A stretch of DNA of 7,093 nucleotides from Nitrospinaceae bacterium (lineage in GTDB: Bacteria > Nitrospinota > Nitrospinia > Nitrospinales > VA-1). Positions within the stretch are counted from its first letter, which is position 1. Every line of letters begins with the position of its first letter. The position numbers and the translations under genes were made by a program. The notes beneath the pieces are model-generated. The model worked only from the letters and a program-made list of their open reading frames with translations, was not told where the DNA came from and did not search any database. Shown in pieces: positions 5,538 through 7,093 of this stretch. The stretch covers positions 1 to 7,093 of the forward strand of contig DUAA01000058.1 of NCBI GenBank assembly GCA_012961055.1. The letters run 5' to 3'.

Positions 5538-6829
5538 GGGCCGAATTTATTGATGACCAGTCCGGATAAAAGTTTAGGGTAAAAAAAGGTGGCCTTTTGA
5601 GGTAGACGGATTCCTTTCTCTGCCAGATTACGTACCTGATCTATGAGAGTAGGGTTCATAAAAAATGCTACATCGTAATCGCCTTTATCCACCATTTCCA
5701 TGCCCTCTTCGGAGTTGACTTTGTAGGAAACATATTGTTGTCCTTCTTTTTCCCGAGTATCGATCTTGAGGATGTGCCTCAAAAGGATGGCGTGAAGTTG
5801 AGTGACATCTAAAATATGCATGTCATTAGGCTCATTTTCATCCAAAAGAGGAAGGACATTTTTAGAATTCTTAACAGTCAAGACGTAAGTATGATCTTTT
5901 CCCATATAAACACAAAACGTGATTTGTTTGCTCCCCAACTTCTTTAAATGGGATTTGACTTCCGCCCCATTCAACGGGCCAGACCAGGGTGCGATATCAA
6001 AGTAAACCCTAATTTGTTTTAAGAATGACTCACGGTCAAATGGTTCGGGACTTTTTGCTACCCGATGAATGGGGAAGATCGACATGGAATCTGAATCCAT
6101 ATTGGTCAGGAACATCATGACATGGGAACAATCCTCCACCTCTTCGTGATTGTTTTCCGTGAAAGCCAGTGCCGTTTCATAACGGTGATGACCGTCAGCA
6201 ATATATATTTTTTTGTCACGAATCTTGTCTGATATTTCCTGACAAATGGCAGGATTATTCAAGCGCCATATGCGATGCACCACACTTCCGTCATCAATAA
6301 CAGATACGGGTTCCAGTTTTCCATCGTCTTTGAGTAGAAAGTCGATGTTGCCTTCGGGGTCTGAGAATAAGCCGAAGATGGGGCTGAAATTGGCGTGGCA
6401 GGCATTGAGAAGACGGGTACGATCGGTCTTGGCCTTAGCAAGCGTGAATTCATGTGGAAGTATATTTCCCTTACTGAATCCTTCCATTTTAACCCGGGCA
6501 AAAAAACCTGTCCGATAAAACCTCCCTCCTTCAAACTCATATTCCTGACTGTATATATAAAACCCCGGTTCCTTATCGCGTAAAAGAATCTTTTCCTTCA
6601 TCCACTTTTGGAATGTGTTTGCGGCACGAGTATATCGGTTATCTATTTCGGAATCGGTGGAATATTCCTTGCCTAAAATCAGGCGTACAACATTATGGAG
6701 ATTCCTCTGGTATAGAGACTCTTGGAGATCAGGCGCTATTACGTCATAAGGTGGCGCAGTGACTTCTATAAGAGGTCCGGTAACTTGGGTATTGAACAGC
6801 AAGCCTTGAAATGGAATCACTTCGATCAT
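5534..6829 (-). CDS. DUF1015 family protein (COG4198), function unknown
   Basis: A 431-residue soluble protein, near the usual 400-430 for the family, without signal peptide or membrane helix. Family hallmarks in order: PPYDVI (26-31), LPHEFT (124-129), the stretch KTDRTRLLNACHANFSPIF (134-152), the strongly conserved IADGHHRYETAL (210-221) with D212, H214 and R216, HRV (255-257), and the C-terminal TFFYPKLLSGLV (414-425). The histidine-rich motif looks like an active or ligand-binding site. From memory, members sit beside serine-biosynthesis genes in some other bacteria and a link to ParB-like serine kinases has been proposed; no such neighbour is here and I cannot verify this, so I assign no activity. 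It is the first gene of a two-gene unit overlapping ysxC by four bases. The ATG at 6829 has no Shine-Dalgarno, but it precedes the conserved N-terminal motif at the expected distance. Confidence 0.9.
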   Translation of the reverse strand: MIEVIPFQGLLFNTQVTGPLIEVTAPPYDVIAPDLQESLYQRNLHNVVRLILGKEYSTDSEIDNRYTRAANTFQKWMKEKILLRDKEPGFYIYSQEYEFEGGRFYRTGFFARVKMEGFSKGNILPHEFTLAKAKTDRTRLLNACHANFSPIFGLFSDPEGNIDFLLKDDGKLEPVSVIDDGSVVHRIWRLNNPAICQEISDKIRDKKIYIADGHHRYETALAFTENNHEEVEDCSHVMMFLTNMDSDSMSIFPIHRVAKSPEPFDRESFLKQIRVYFDIAPWSGPLNGAEVKSHLKKLGSKQITFCVYMGKDHTYVLTVKNSKNVLPLLDENEPNDMHILDVTQLHAILLRHILKIDTREKEGQQYVSYKVNSEEGMEMVDKGDYDVAFFMNPTLIDQVRNLAEKGIRLPQKATFFYPKLLSGLVINKFGP

Positions 6830-7093
6830 AGTTAGATCTACTTTTTATTTTTTAAGGAGATGAGAGTTACCATACATTTTTACACTGTCGAATGTGTTTC
6901 ATTCGCGATTAATCTTGGGCGCAGACAATAAAGCTTCCTGAAAGCTCAAGGACTAGATTATAGCAAACCGCCGGCCTGTATATCGCGTTAGTAAATAGCA
7001 AGTCCTCCCAGCCTCTGCGGAATTTGAAATCAGCCTTCAGACTTGGCGTAGTTCTGAGGTGCACCAATAAGAATGGCTTTTATAGTGCCTCAC
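6830..7093. other. Non-coding right end: leader of DUF1015-ysxC and upstream spacer
   Basis: 264 bases with no convincing gene on either strand. The part from 6830 to about 6950 would be the transcribed leader. It holds two small hairpins: CGAATG-N5-CATTCG (6889-6905, perfect 6-bp stem) and AGCTT-N5-AAGCT (6932-6946). Neither is followed by a U-tract and no known riboswitch class is recognisable. Beyond the promoter all minus-strand frames are short; any upstream gene would end at or beyond the window edge. Confidence 0.5.
6957..6965 (-). promoter_or_regulatory. Candidate extended -10 promoter for DUF1015-ysxC
   Basis: The minus strand reads TGCTATAAT, a perfect -10 hexamer (6962-6957) with the upstream TGn extension, which lowers the need for a -35 box. 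No good -35 stands 16-18 bases upstream. Transcription would start near 6950 and leave an untranslated leader of about 120 nt before the DUF1015 ATG at 6829. Confidence 0.45.

Noticed and set aside
6854..6931. AAGGAG followed by ATG on the plus strand, opening a 23-codon frame
   Set aside because: The purine-rich run abuts the ATG directly, too close to act as a ribosome binding site, and the frame is very short.
6909..7079. A 56-codon stop-free minus-strand frame upstream of the DUF1015 gene with TTG/GTG starts only
   Set aside because: It spans the candidate promoter, has no clear start or ribosome binding site, and I recognise no protein in it; a decayed gene cannot be excluded.

Overview
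This is an ordinary-looking chromosomal stretch from a Gram-negative bacterium. LptG, part of the lipopolysaccharide exporter, implies an LPS outer membrane. Base composition is moderate and slightly AT-leaning. I see no mobile element, CRISPR array, tRNA, rRNA or prophage gene. The mix of genes (AHAS large subunit, short Ppx/GppA, LptG, an AmgK-type kinase, a thioredoxin-like [2Fe-2S] ferredoxin, YsxC/EngB and a DUF1015 protein) would suit a Nitrospinota-, Nitrospirota- or deltaproteobacteria-like genome. That assignment is an impression from gene content, not a proven one.

Layout. From about 1 to 4310, four genes lie on the minus strand in the transcribed order amgK-like kinase, lptG, ppx/gppA, ilvB. 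The first three are tightly packed (gaps of 23 and 4 bases) and probably form one operon. ilvB follows after 97 bases that contain two TGACT/AGTCA dyads and a third inverted repeat; its 3' end runs off the left edge. A 79-base divergent intergenic region (4311-4389) separates this block from a single plus-strand ferredoxin gene (4390-4716), which ends in a clear intrinsic terminator (4737-4772). After a convergent gap, a second minus-strand pair, DUF1015 gene then ysxC, occupies 4950-6829 and overlaps by four bases (ATGA). The last 264 bases (6830-7093) hold a candidate extended -10 promoter and a leader of about 120 nt with two small hairpins.

How the genes fit together. The amgK-lptG-ppx block is envelope-centred: a sugar-kinase-like protein, an LPS export permease, and a polyphosphate/pppGpp phosphatase. 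ilvB is branched-chain amino-acid biosynthesis and may have its own promoter. The ferredoxin is an isolated electron carrier whose partner is not in the window. YsxC is an essential large-ribosomal-subunit assembly GTPase, translationally coupled to the DUF1015 protein.

I did not find a clear undescribed system. The points most worth a second look are the nested dyads in front of ilvB, the near absence of Shine-Dalgarno sequences, the AmgK-like kinase without murU beside it, and the DUF1015-ysxC coupling.
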